Source: Sporomusaceae bacterium FL31 | GTDB taxonomy: Bacteria; Bacillota; Negativicutes; DSM-1736; Dendrosporobacteraceae | Assembly: GCA_003990955.1 (NCBI GenBank) | Contig: BIFV01000008.1 | Span: forward strand, 29,066 to 93,065 | Direction of reading: 5' to 3' | DNA: 64,000 nucleotides | In this document: positions 19,600 to 28,894 of the stretch, one piece after another | Layout: each line of letters opens with the position of its first letter | How positions within the stretch are numbered: position 1 is the first letter of the stretch | The notes under the pieces: model-generated | The model's input: only the letters and a program-made list of their open reading frames with translations | The model's database searches: none | Told to the model about the DNA's origin: nothing | Program-made: the position numbers and the translations under genes

Positions 19600-20037
19600 T
19601 TATGGTTTGTCTTCCGATAATAAAGCAATTTCTTCAGCCCGGCCCAAAAGATCTTTAAATTCAACGCCAACTCCATCTAATTCTTCAATTGTGGACGCAG
19701 CATTAATCGCCGCTTCTTTCTCATCAACAGTCTGACGCACATCATGAATCCAACTCGTAATTTTATCAAATTGATCAAGGTTATAAACACCTAAAGCGGC
19801 ATTTTGTTGTTTAAAAGCTGGCGCCTTAAAGTAAACAACTTCCGGTGCAACTACCTTCTTCATTCGATCTAGTTTAATCGTTCTCACCTTTTCAATATCC
19901 TGAGGTGGTATAAAATCATCATTAACCTTTTCCCAGCCTATTTCAGCATATTCAGAAAAAAGATTCTCACTGATCTGAACGCCAAGCCCCCATGGAGCCA
20001 CTGAGCTCAATTCTCTAGTTTGCTTGTTATACCACAT
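19600..20037 (-). CDS. Tail-fibre-associated hypothetical protein
   Basis: 145 residues with no recognised domain. The N-terminal half (MWYNKQTRELSSVAPWG; EIGWEKVNDDFIPPQD) resembles short proteins encoded after phage tail fibres; the C-terminal half is helical and charged. The ATG at 20037 has GGAGG upstream and overlaps the fibre gene by 11 bases, so the two are coupled. A fibre-assembly chaperone role is plausible only by position. Confidence 0.65.
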   Translation of the reverse strand: MWYNKQTRELSSVAPWGLGVQISENLFSEYAEIGWEKVNDDFIPPQDIEKVRTIKLDRMKKVVAPEVVYFKAPAFKQQNAALGVYNLDQFDKITSWIHDVRQTVDEKEAAINAASTIEELDGVGVEFKDLLGRAEEIALLSEDKP

Positions 20038-22372
20038 TTTGAATTACCTCCGCATATAGTCCGATAAATCGGGGGTTATAAAAGCTATTTAACCATTTGT
20101 CATACGCAATCCCACCCTGTCCGTAAAGCGCAACCTCAACATTATCAACCCCGGCAGTATGCCCAGCTCTCAAAATATAGCCATAGGATACCCCGTTTGC
20201 CCCATCATAGAAATGAGGCTGCAAGGGAACACTATCTCCAAAAGCATCCATAAGCCCGGCATATCTAGCACCTCCATATGTGCTCCCTACGGCATAAAAC
20301 CGAGCCTTGCAGTTTCCTAAAGGATTGGCCCACTTTAACACTCCAGCATTTGTGCCGTCGTAATATTTCCAGCCAAGAAAAACACTCTTATTCCCTTCAT
20401 TCCAGGACGCACCTTCATCTCTTCCGTACTTATATGAGAAATCGTCGGCATAGCTGATGCGGGTAGCATCCGTGCGGACAAATCCAAGGCTAATGGTATC
20501 CATGGAAAGAATATCATCAGTAATATCACGGAGTTTAGGAGTCATCAATTGTGAGTATACATATTCGATCTCTGCTTGTGTAAGTGTTTTGGGAACAAGA
20601 GCAACATATTCATACGTGCCTTTCATCGGCTCTGCATTATCGTACCCACGCTTGGCAAAACTCAGAGTTCCGGCTGTAGTAAAGGCCCCACTAATGTTGA
20701 GGCCGTTCATACTGGTAAACACAGCATCAACCTCCGGGCTATCAATGTAGAGCCGAACTTCATTCGGATCAATCGTAATCGCCAGAAACACAGGCCTGCC
20801 TAAAGGAATTTTGGAAACTGAGTAATGATGTGTATCTGTTGCTTCATTCCAGAGCGATAATCGCCCTCCTGTCATTTCGATAAGCATAGCAGCTCCCGCA
20901 GTGGTAGAAGACCTAGTTGAAACTATGTTTTGGTATGACGAAAAATCATCGATTATTCCAGCAAATATCAAGGTATGAGAGGTTGTTATCGAATAGCTGC
21001 CGCCAGTAAAAAAATCAGTGGTTGTTGATCCATAGACACGTCGTGCATTAGTTCCTTGCACAATTTTAGAAGGAACAATCGTCGACCCTGTTGCCGTCAA
21101 GTTCATGGCAGTAGCTGTAACACTATCAGCAATAGAAGTTCCACTGTCCTCACCAAAGGTATAGACATGGGCATTTTCCCCGTATGGCGTTAGTGAAGGG
21201 TAAACCCCGGAAGGAGTCTGATAAGAACAAGGAAACAAAGCTTTATTTGCATTAGCCGCAATTGCCCAGTAGTCCCGCATTTTTGAACGCATTTCGAAAT
21301 AATGGTAGGTAAAGGCACCAAATTGCGAGGCAGTATCTGCCCGTCTTCCTAGATACAATACCAATGCTGTCCCGGTATTAAAGGTTAGGCCTCCTACAGT
21401 CATTATAGGTTTGCCGTTAATAAACACGGTAAGCTTACCTTGCGCATTTCCATTGCCATCATAAGCAACTGAAAAGAAATAAGTTTCCCCTACTTCAAGA
21501 TCAATGCCAGTGTCTTGATCATAATTGTACCCCCAAAACCACAGCCTAGATCCTCTGACCTGAAGACCAAAATATTGAGTGTTTGCAGCGGCACCATATC
21601 CAAAAATCTCACGGGTCGCTCCATCTAATTTATTAATGGTTACTATACAATCAATCTGTCGTTCAGCATTACCAGTAGGAAAACCGGTATTTGATCCAGA
21701 GGCCATATAGCCGTTTACACCATTGACTGATCGTGCCCTGTCAAACCACCCATCCACGATCGACATACTGACAGCGGTTGTAATATGGTTAAGGTTTGCA
21801 CTGCTATCTTGTGGATTTCCGGCACTTTCGTTAAATAAATAACGCAAAACAGTATAACTATCAGCATCCGGAACAGTTGCAGCAACGTAGCCCAAAGACG
21901 GGACAGTTGCTGCAGACGTATCCTTTGCAGCTGTAACCAGGCAAGCCTTGCGGACAGGAAGTGTAATGCTTGAAGTTGCTGGTAATTTGTGATATTTGCC
22001 ACTTATATTACACTCCCCAGATGTTACTTTCATAGCCAGTGTGCCTGTATCATGAGCAAACTTCATTCCATTACCCATGGCGATAAAATTCTTTCTGCCT
22101 AAAACAGTCTGGGATAAGTCGGTTTGGACGACTCCGTCGGCAATTTGAGCTGCAGTAATTGTTTTATCAGCAATGCAAGCTGACGTAACTTGCTTTGAGC
22201 CAATCTTTACAGTTGTTATGGCACCATTTGCCAACTTCGCTGATGTAATGGCAGAATCAGATATGCCCACCGTACCAATAGGTTTTCCGACTTGGCCATC
22301 ATGGTTATGTTGATTGATCTTGTCGACCGCCTGCTGAGGATCATCGGTTAACGTTATAGGTGTTAAAGCCAT
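20027..22372 (-). CDS. Tail fibre / receptor-binding protein with two LamG-like lectin domains
   Basis: 781 residues. The N-terminus (HNHDGQVGKPIGTVGISDS) leads into short beta repeats of the type ITSAKLANGAITTVKI, ITAAQIADG, found in trimeric phage fibres. Two concanavalin/LamG-type jelly-roll domains follow at about residues 170-370 and 400-610, recognisable by YLFNESAGNPQDSSANLNH and the YLGRR and FINGKPI elements. The C-terminal 150 residues are unassigned. Such domains usually bind surface glycans, so this is the likely killing-spectrum determinant. The ATG at 22372 has GGGGG upstream and follows the tail-tip gene directly. Confidence 0.8.
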   Translation of the reverse strand: MALTPITLTDDPQQAVDKINQHNHDGQVGKPIGTVGISDSAITSAKLANGAITTVKIGSKQVTSACIADKTITAAQIADGVVQTDLSQTVLGRKNFIAMGNGMKFAHDTGTLAMKVTSGECNISGKYHKLPATSSITLPVRKACLVTAAKDTSAATVPSLGYVAATVPDADSYTVLRYLFNESAGNPQDSSANLNHITTAVSMSIVDGWFDRARSVNGVNGYMASGSNTGFPTGNAERQIDCIVTINKLDGATREIFGYGAAANTQYFGLQVRGSRLWFWGYNYDQDTGIDLEVGETYFFSVAYDGNGNAQGKLTVFINGKPIMTVGGLTFNTGTALVLYLGRRADTASQFGAFTYHYFEMRSKMRDYWAIAANANKALFPCSYQTPSGVYPSLTPYGENAHVYTFGEDSGTSIADSVTATAMNLTATGSTIVPSKIVQGTNARRVYGSTTTDFFTGGSYSITTSHTLIFAGIIDDFSSYQNIVSTRSSTTAGAAMLIEMTGGRLSLWNEATDTHHYSVSKIPLGRPVFLAITIDPNEVRLYIDSPEVDAVFTSMNGLNISGAFTTAGTLSFAKRGYDNAEPMKGTYEYVALVPKTLTQAEIEYVYSQLMTPKLRDITDDILSMDTISLGFVRTDATRISYADDFSYKYGRDEGASWNEGNKSVFLGWKYYDGTNAGVLKWANPLGNCKARFYAVGSTYGGARYAGLMDAFGDSVPLQPHFYDGANGVSYGYILRAGHTAGVDNVEVALYGQGGIAYDKWLNSFYNPRFIGLYAEVIQNVV

Positions 22373-22375
22373 TAT

Positions 22376-25300
22376 TTAGTACCCCCTTATGTCACATTTT
22401 GTAATTTTTCCCGCTACTAAATTTCCATTGCTCAAAAGTTCCACATCAAACCCTGGTGGAGATAATGTTATATTTGAAATCCTATAAGGGCATTGTATGC
22501 CACTTATATCCTGGGTGAATGGTGCGATAGTATCTATCGCCGTAAAGGCTTTTGTCAAATTAACCCGAGTTTTGGCCGCAGGAATAGCAATATCCATCAC
22601 CGATTCTACAAGATCCGGAACATCAATAGTTGTCATAGCGCCGCTTATCTTCGTATTAGTGATATCATCCAGCGAGGAAATAATCAATTTAGGCTGGATG
22701 TAACGTCCAAAAAACTGTTTAGATGCAGCTGGAATCCAATTTCCCCAAACCTGCCCGTCTATGCTTACCCGATAATATACATCTAATTTAATCTGATCAT
22801 TTATAGAATAATCGACATTGACCCCAGCAAAGGTTTCATTTGCATAAGTTACTGCATTATAGTGCAGGGTGGATTTGAATATCCTAGCGAAGTAAGCAAA
22901 ATCTGACAGACTTTCAATTGACCGGATTTTCTTCGTTCCGTCTGGAGCTGTGTAGAGATCGCCACCAACAATGATATTTGCACCTAAATCCAATGGTGGA
23001 AAAATAATAGATGAATCGGATCGCAATTTAGCAGCGCCACCAAACATATTTGAAAATTTCAGAAATTGCCCAACTGCCTTTTGGTACTGGATTGACAATG
23101 CTCCATCATTTCGAGTAATCATGCCAGTTTTTGTCCAATTACTCATACTTTCAAGCCGAGTCAACATAACATTTCGAGCCGCTAATCCACTAATATTAAT
23201 CGAAGCTCCAGTAGCTTCAGCGCTTTCTCCACCCACGCCATCATTAGCTTTTATCCAATAGGTATTTGTGCCATTTTGCGGAGCAGGAAAAGCAACACGA
23301 TCATCTAGAATTTTCCTAACCAAAGTACCACTTTCCCAGGTTGCACCTTGCCGCAATTCATAATATTTAACCTTATTCGAAATAAGTGTTGTAATAATGG
23401 CCTGAATTTGATCACCTTGCTGAATTAGAGTCAGACCTGGAACGTTTGGCAGAGCTCCATTATTGGCAGTAGTGACTGTATAAGAAGTCGTAACCGACGA
23501 TCCCTGCCGCCCCAATAAATCTATTCCAATTACGGTTATTGTATAAGCTTTGGCATCAGGAGCTAGTACACTCGTGCTCGTTTCGTTAATTCCAGCTTTG
23601 TAAATTTGGATTCCATCAACTAGAACAATGGCACCGCCATAATTATTCCGAGGCGGAACCCATGAAATATTCAACATGGTATTATAGTTTGGATCCATTG
23701 ATTGGGTAACATTGATACTTCTGACTGCTGCCCAATTATCAGCAAACGGGTCTGATGGAATGACAGCACTATCCTGATAGACATCATCTACATATTCAAG
23801 TGCTGTAATACGACGATTCTGATCAATTGACCTAGAAATATTGACAACACGGAAAGGCTTAGCACTCATATTGCTCGCACCAAATGTATAGACATCTAAG
23901 TCAGCAGGAGCTGTAAGAAACGTATCGGACAAAAGCAGCCTGTCAGTCGTTGTTGCTACAGACGGCACAATAACACTCTTTTTAATCAGCTCATCAGTTG
24001 CGCCTATTCGAACCATAATTTCATAATTTTTAATTGGATCAAGATCAACAGTTCTGTCTAGTCGGATCTCATCTTGATCAGGTCGGGTACTTCCCGGCAT
24101 TACATAGGCCGATTTTTTCCCACCGACTTCAACTTGCGGCTGCCAAGCATACACTGAGCCAGTAGTAGTTCCGCCTTCACTATAAGCAGCTGGGTAAATA
24201 GTAGACGATAATGTTGTATTGGTTCCGTTATTACTCACTGTCGCTGTCAGTAAATACCATCCATTTCCGACACTGCTCAGAATTCCATTGACTGCTGTTT
24301 TTGTTGCCCAGTTGATAACAATATCCCGATATTGTGCTGTCCCACCAAGTAAGTTAAAATTGACCAATGTTTGAGGTGCCGTCCCTTGTTTGAGGTAGAT
24401 CGATAACGTATACGGATTGTAATTAACAGCAATACTTCGATTGGCAATAGCTTGAGCCTGACTGACTGTAACGCTGCTATCATTTAATAAATATGCAGTT
24501 GCCGAACCATCAGGAGCAACTTGCCCTGATGTTACTGCAGCTGCATTTACACCTGTTAACAAGGAAAACTGATCTGCTCCAACTAAAGCCAAATTTGTAG
24601 TACCTGTTATGCGATTTATAGCTTCAAATCTTTCACCTTCGACATACGGAGTCAATACCGACCCAATTTCGATCTGTGGAAGAGCAAAATCACAAGTCCC
24701 AATGGCTGTATCCAACCAAACATAACAGGCCGCAGTACCGAGCAATTGACCCACACCACTGGTAACAGAGACACGTGTCCAAACATTTAAGGGTAGATTA
24801 GCAAGTGGAATGGATTTACTTGCAATGTTTAACCCACCTTCGGCTTTAGCTGCATCAACATATAAGACGATTTGACCAGTCGAAGTTTTGGGCCGAACAT
24901 AGACCGAATAGGTGTATTGTGAGCCGCTAAATCCACTGACAGCTATCCCTCGCCCATATCGATTAACCGAGGCATCTGTTTTCTGCAGCGAACAATAATT
25001 AGCATTAATCGCCGCATCGTAGCCGTAACTTCTTGTTCCGGTAGCTGTTCCATTGACGTAATCAAACCATGGAGCTGCCGTAACATTAGCCTTAACATAA
25101 TTCTTGCTCGGTTGCTCATTAACAGCCAGTAGGCGTCCACCAGCCCCCCATCTAGGAACATCATGCTGAACCAAAATGACATCCCCTACTTGGCAGGCAA
25201 TTGCGTCGATTGCAGCTTCAAAATGGACAGTCCTAATCAAATACTTATTTAGACGTAAGCGATAAGCAGCTTCTGCATAGGCTTGATCCCAAGATGTAAT

Positions 25301-27463
25301 TCCATTCAATGTAATCTGAGTTGGATTTTTAATGGTATTGTTGATATTCCAGTCATCTGAATAAGCAATCAACGTATCCCGCTGGTAATTTTTAGCTTCA
25401 TTATTGAAAGATACCTCAATCGAGTTGGCTCGATCCCGAACAGCTAGGAATTCTTCTTTAAAAGAGCCTGCGACAATGTTTCCCATTGTGTAAAGCTGGA
25501 CAGGCATACTAGGTTTATCGCATATACATGAAAAACGTGTTCCCTTTAAAATGACTTTACCACGCCCAACGCCTTCAAGTTCCTTAAGGATTGTCCACAA
25601 ATCACCGGCTTTATCCAATAAAATATTGACCTTAAGATTTTTGCTTTCACAATAGTCAGCCCAATCTTTAAAATCCTGATATATTATTCGCCCTGCCGGT
25701 GCTCCCAAAGCTTGAAATGAACTAGGTCTCCTAAAAATCTTAAAACTAACGCCTGTTAAAACCGTCCAGGTGCTTTCTGTCAATATAACAATGTTGTTCC
25801 CGTTTGTATTAATAATTGTTCCAAAATTAACTCCACTTACATTATGTTGCAAACGGTCACCCGGTCTTAGATCTGACGTACCAGCAGTTCTGGTAAATGT
25901 TACGATCTGTCCAACTGCTGTTGATATTACCAAGTTTCCTGTAACGGTGGTGCCAGCATTGTTCCAGGTGTTGCCACGCACATCTGACAATCTTTTAGCC
26001 CGGTGAATCAGATCATAGCTCGCCCAAGCTGGATTATCAGCGGCTTTCTGAACATATGCTCCCGAACCATTGTTTGCTGTGGGATCCCATATCCAGACAT
26101 TTAACCGCTTTTGTATCCAGGTGATTGACGGAACACCCCCAGAAAGCTGATCAGTAGCTAATGCCTTTATTCCCAAAAGTGCTCGCCCAGGCCGAACAAA
26201 ATCATCATACATAATCCCCGATAATTGCGTCCAATACGGCGTTGTACCATCCCTTGTTGTACTTCCACTTCGGTGGGTACATTGAACTCTTACCTCATAC
26301 TGACAAGCAGGCAGATTGTCAAGTCTAAACGTTCTCCTGACACCGCTGGTTTTAGCATCACCAATTGTCCATGTACTCCAGTCAGTCCAGTTTGTCGCCC
26401 CAGTCGGTCTATACTGAGCCTGAATTTTAACATTGGCAGAAGTGGTGTTTCCATTGTCATCAATATGATATAAACCACCAGGAAACTCGATGGAAATCTC
26501 AAGCCCCTGACACGCATTGCCATCTGTTTGATCAATTGCATACTGGTTCACTGTTCCTAAATTATAGGACAAAGCTTTATCAGCCCATTGATCAGAAAAA
26601 TTAGTTATTGGCTCCTGATCGTTTGTGCCCATTCTGACTTCAACATTAACACCTTGATAGTTGCTAATATCATTATCATTAATCTCAATTCCCGTAATTT
26701 CATCCAAAGGACCGTCACCGGCTGCCAATAGGATATTTAAATACTGCTTATCACCATCCGAACTGACATGCTGCGCTATAATTTGTCCAGCTGTCTTGAC
26801 TGTTCCATATGTAATGGAAATAGGATTTCCTTGGCCGGATAATGATTGTATTCGTCCCCAGGAATAAGTAGGGGTCTCCTGCTGAGGTACATCAATCTTG
26901 GGCTGTGGTGTAAAATGGCTAATTAGCATGCCTCCTAAATACATGGTTGCTGTAGCCGCCATGAAACCACCGAAGGTCCATCCTGCAACTCCGACCATAG
27001 TTCCCGCTGCATTGGCCCCAGCCCAAGTCAGACCACTCGCAACATTTCCGACCCCCATCGTAACCACAGATAGCGCTATACCAGCAATTATTCCAAGGAT
27101 GTTCTTTCCGCCACCTTTTCCTACGACTGGACAAATAGCAATAAATGCCCCAGGATAGACCGTGGTTGTATCCCAATCAAGTGGATCTACCAGTCCACCG
27201 TTTACACTTACAACAAATTCAATTTGCTCATCATAAATCGATGACTGTCGTAGATAGCCTGCCAGTGTCAAAATGGAAGAGTAGGCAAGCTTAACAATTT
27301 CTCTGTCCGTACAGTCAAAAGGATTACGGATAGATACTAAAGTAATATCATGGTCTACCTGATTCTTAATTATTGGGTGTGGCTGTTTAGCTAGGATGCT
27401 TACCGTATTAGTCAATCTTCTGTTAGACTGTTTCTGTACCAAAAGTAGTTTTTGATCAGTCAC
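22376..27463 (-). CDS. Tail tip protein, I-J fusion (host specificity protein J type)
   Basis: 1695 residues. Residues of about 30-125 look like the ubiquitin-like part of lambda tail assembly protein I, followed by a glycine-rich hydrophobic stretch of about 70 residues (GGGKNILGIIAGIALSVV onward). The rest is J-like: tail-tip baseplate core from about residue 200 (GRIQSLSGQGNPISITYGTV), carbohydrate-binding-type insertions (YGRGIAVSGFSGSQYTYSVYV), and fibronectin-III-like domains towards the C-terminus. In lambda I and J are separate genes; here they appear as one. It forms the tail tip and sits between the K-like peptidase gene and the fibre gene. Confidence 0.85.
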   Translation of the reverse strand: MTDQKLLLVQKQSNRRLTNTVSILAKQPHPIIKNQVDHDITLVSIRNPFDCTDREIVKLAYSSILTLAGYLRQSSIYDEQIEFVVSVNGGLVDPLDWDTTTVYPGAFIAICPVVGKGGGKNILGIIAGIALSVVTMGVGNVASGLTWAGANAAGTMVGVAGWTFGGFMAATATMYLGGMLISHFTPQPKIDVPQQETPTYSWGRIQSLSGQGNPISITYGTVKTAGQIIAQHVSSDGDKQYLNILLAAGDGPLDEITGIEINDNDISNYQGVNVEVRMGTNDQEPITNFSDQWADKALSYNLGTVNQYAIDQTDGNACQGLEISIEFPGGLYHIDDNGNTTSANVKIQAQYRPTGATNWTDWSTWTIGDAKTSGVRRTFRLDNLPACQYEVRVQCTHRSGSTTRDGTTPYWTQLSGIMYDDFVRPGRALLGIKALATDQLSGGVPSITWIQKRLNVWIWDPTANNGSGAYVQKAADNPAWASYDLIHRAKRLSDVRGNTWNNAGTTVTGNLVISTAVGQIVTFTRTAGTSDLRPGDRLQHNVSGVNFGTIINTNGNNIVILTESTWTVLTGVSFKIFRRPSSFQALGAPAGRIIYQDFKDWADYCESKNLKVNILLDKAGDLWTILKELEGVGRGKVILKGTRFSCICDKPSMPVQLYTMGNIVAGSFKEEFLAVRDRANSIEVSFNNEAKNYQRDTLIAYSDDWNINNTIKNPTQITLNGITSWDQAYAEAAYRLRLNKYLIRTVHFEAAIDAIACQVGDVILVQHDVPRWGAGGRLLAVNEQPSKNYVKANVTAAPWFDYVNGTATGTRSYGYDAAINANYCSLQKTDASVNRYGRGIAVSGFSGSQYTYSVYVRPKTSTGQIVLYVDAAKAEGGLNIASKSIPLANLPLNVWTRVSVTSGVGQLLGTAACYVWLDTAIGTCDFALPQIEIGSVLTPYVEGERFEAINRITGTTNLALVGADQFSLLTGVNAAAVTSGQVAPDGSATAYLLNDSSVTVSQAQAIANRSIAVNYNPYTLSIYLKQGTAPQTLVNFNLLGGTAQYRDIVINWATKTAVNGILSSVGNGWYLLTATVSNNGTNTTLSSTIYPAAYSEGGTTTGSVYAWQPQVEVGGKKSAYVMPGSTRPDQDEIRLDRTVDLDPIKNYEIMVRIGATDELIKKSVIVPSVATTTDRLLLSDTFLTAPADLDVYTFGASNMSAKPFRVVNISRSIDQNRRITALEYVDDVYQDSAVIPSDPFADNWAAVRSINVTQSMDPNYNTMLNISWVPPRNNYGGAIVLVDGIQIYKAGINETSTSVLAPDAKAYTITVIGIDLLGRQGSSVTTSYTVTTANNGALPNVPGLTLIQQGDQIQAIITTLISNKVKYYELRQGATWESGTLVRKILDDRVAFPAPQNGTNTYWIKANDGVGGESAEATGASINISGLAARNVMLTRLESMSNWTKTGMITRNDGALSIQYQKAVGQFLKFSNMFGGAAKLRSDSSIIFPPLDLGANIIVGGDLYTAPDGTKKIRSIESLSDFAYFARIFKSTLHYNAVTYANETFAGVNVDYSINDQIKLDVYYRVSIDGQVWGNWIPAASKQFFGRYIQPKLIISSLDDITNTKISGAMTTIDVPDLVESVMDIAIPAAKTRVNLTKAFTAIDTIAPFTQDISGIQCPYRISNITLSPPGFDVELLSNGNLVAGKITKCDIRGY

Positions 27464-27507
27464 GCCTTTTTGTTTTTTTTTTTCATATTTCTGCCTCCCC
27501 GCAGTCC

Positions 27508-27909
27508 TTATTGCGTTAAGTTTGGAAGATAAAAGCCGTCAATCTTCCGCCGCCAGGCAGGACTATCAATTCTGTCAATGTTGACACCAATTGGCTGACG
27601 GGTATGAATAAACTGCCGGCCGCCGATATAGATACCTGTATGGTTACATAGAATCGGATGATTAAACTTTATAACCACCAAAGAAGGGATAGGTGGATCA
27701 GAATCCTCTTGCCTAATCCAAATTTTTCGCTGCTCATTGATGGTTTTATCGATTTTGCCGAAATCCAGGCAAGCAATTCGATAATCTGGCAGCTCAATGC
27801 CATACCGGCTAAAGACCTCCATGACCAGGCCCCAACAATCCAGTCCGATATGAGCATCCCTCCCACGATCGATAAATGGGACACCAATCAGATCGTCCAT
27901 CTTGATCAC
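27508..27909 (-). CDS. NlpC/P60-type tail tip peptidase (lambda K-like)
   Basis: 133 residues with the NlpC/P60 cysteine peptidase fold. Cys25 in GLDCWGLVMEV, His90 in LCNHTGIYIGG and His102 provide the expected Cys-His pair. It corresponds to the peptidase domain of lambda tail protein K, which helps the tail cross peptidoglycan. The JAB/MPN domain of full-length K is missing. The GTG at 27909 overlaps the stop of the L-like gene as GTGA and has GGGGGG eight bases upstream; an ATG lies three codons on. Confidence 0.85.
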   Translation of the reverse strand: MIKMDDLIGVPFIDRGRDAHIGLDCWGLVMEVFSRYGIELPDYRIACLDFGKIDKTINEQRKIWIRQEDSDPPIPSLVVIKFNHPILCNHTGIYIGGRQFIHTRQPIGVNIDRIDSPAWRRKIDGFYLPNLTQ

Positions 27910-28538
27910 AAATAAATCCCCCCTTGTGGAATTGATGCCTCACCACCAAAGCGCTTAGAATTATTGCGAATTCGACAATCTGTCAAGGTGTGTCCACAAC
28001 TTGGAAAAGTTCTATATACCTCACTAGAAATGCCGCATTCACAGTCGCCATACTCATACGGACAAAAATTCTTCATGTAGCGCCGTTCCGGACGTCTGGC
28101 ATTTATAGGATAGGCTGGCCCTAAATTGAAGTAGACCCAGTTATCGTCAGCTGCAGTATCTTGCACACTGAATTCCTCTTCAACCTCAGGAGTTACTTGA
28201 TCAAGGTGCCTCGAATGAACTACCCGGATTGTAACAGTCGCCCCAACGCCCCCCTGCGCTGCTTCCAAATACGACTGGACAGAGCGGGTGACATTGCTGA
28301 CGCGAACCGTAAGCCCTGGAATCTCGCCTTTACTGTCCTGACTGGTATCGTCCATTTCAAAAGGAAAGGCAATATACTGATTGCCTCCCACAGCAGGCCA
28401 AATAATGTTGTCAGTATTGCGAACAAAAAACAACGTTTCCATATCCGGCACATTGACTTCTAAAAGTACCAGCCACGCTCCATCAGATGTTAACTTGTTT
28501 TTTTCTAGTATTGCTGCGGCAGAAATCGGAAGGCTCAC
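27906..28538 (-). CDS. Minor tail protein L-like, Fe-S type
   Basis: 210 residues, homologous in layout to lambda minor tail protein L. The C-terminal part carries a cysteine cluster (FCPYEYGDCECG, PSCGHTLTDCRIRN), which in lambda L binds an iron-sulfur cluster. The frame extends upstream to 28577, but the GTG at 28538 has GGGAGG seven bases upstream and follows the M-like stop by two bases. Confidence 0.85.
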   Translation of the reverse strand: MSLPISAAAILEKNKLTSDGAWLVLLEVNVPDMETLFFVRNTDNIIWPAVGGNQYIAFPFEMDDTSQDSKGEIPGLTVRVSNVTRSVQSYLEAAQGGVGATVTIRVVHSRHLDQVTPEVEEEFSVQDTAADDNWVYFNLGPAYPINARRPERRYMKNFCPYEYGDCECGISSEVYRTFPSCGHTLTDCRIRNNSKRFGGEASIPQGGIYL

Positions 28539-28540
28539 AA

Positions 28541-28894
28541 TCAGACCTCCCTGATGCTGATTTCGACTTCCCAGCAATTGGGCTGAGTCAGCTTTTCTTT
28601 TGGTGGAGCTTGAAATGTCACTTCTTTGACATTGCCAGTATAAGGATGTGTCCAGTTGAACGCCAATGACCCACCATCAGTTACCCCATTAAAAAAATCC
28701 ATGAGACTTGTATGGTCACTATCGGTCATACGTTCCCAATGGATTGATGGCCACTGCTTTGGCCGCCGGGTAAATTTAGTTCTTGACTGCTGGATTCCAT
28801 TTTCAAAAGCTGTCCTGATGACACTGTCAACATAACTTTCCTCCAACGGAAAATCCGGCTTCTTGATATTTGGAAAATACAATGCTGTTGACAT
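28541..28894 (-). CDS. Minor tail protein M-like
   Basis: 117 residues of the phage minor tail protein family (lambda M). Seen: FPNIKKPDFPLEES near the N-terminus, TKFTRRPKQWPSIHWERMTD, and FNGVTDGGSLAFNWTHPYTG. The ATG at 28894 has GGGAG upstream and abuts the tape-measure stop. Lambda M is part of the tail-tip initiator, and its place between H and L is as in lambda. Confidence 0.85.
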   Translation of the reverse strand: MSTALYFPNIKKPDFPLEESYVDSVIRTAFENGIQQSRTKFTRRPKQWPSIHWERMTDSDHTSLMDFFNGVTDGGSLAFNWTHPYTGNVKEVTFQAPPKEKLTQPNCWEVEISIREV

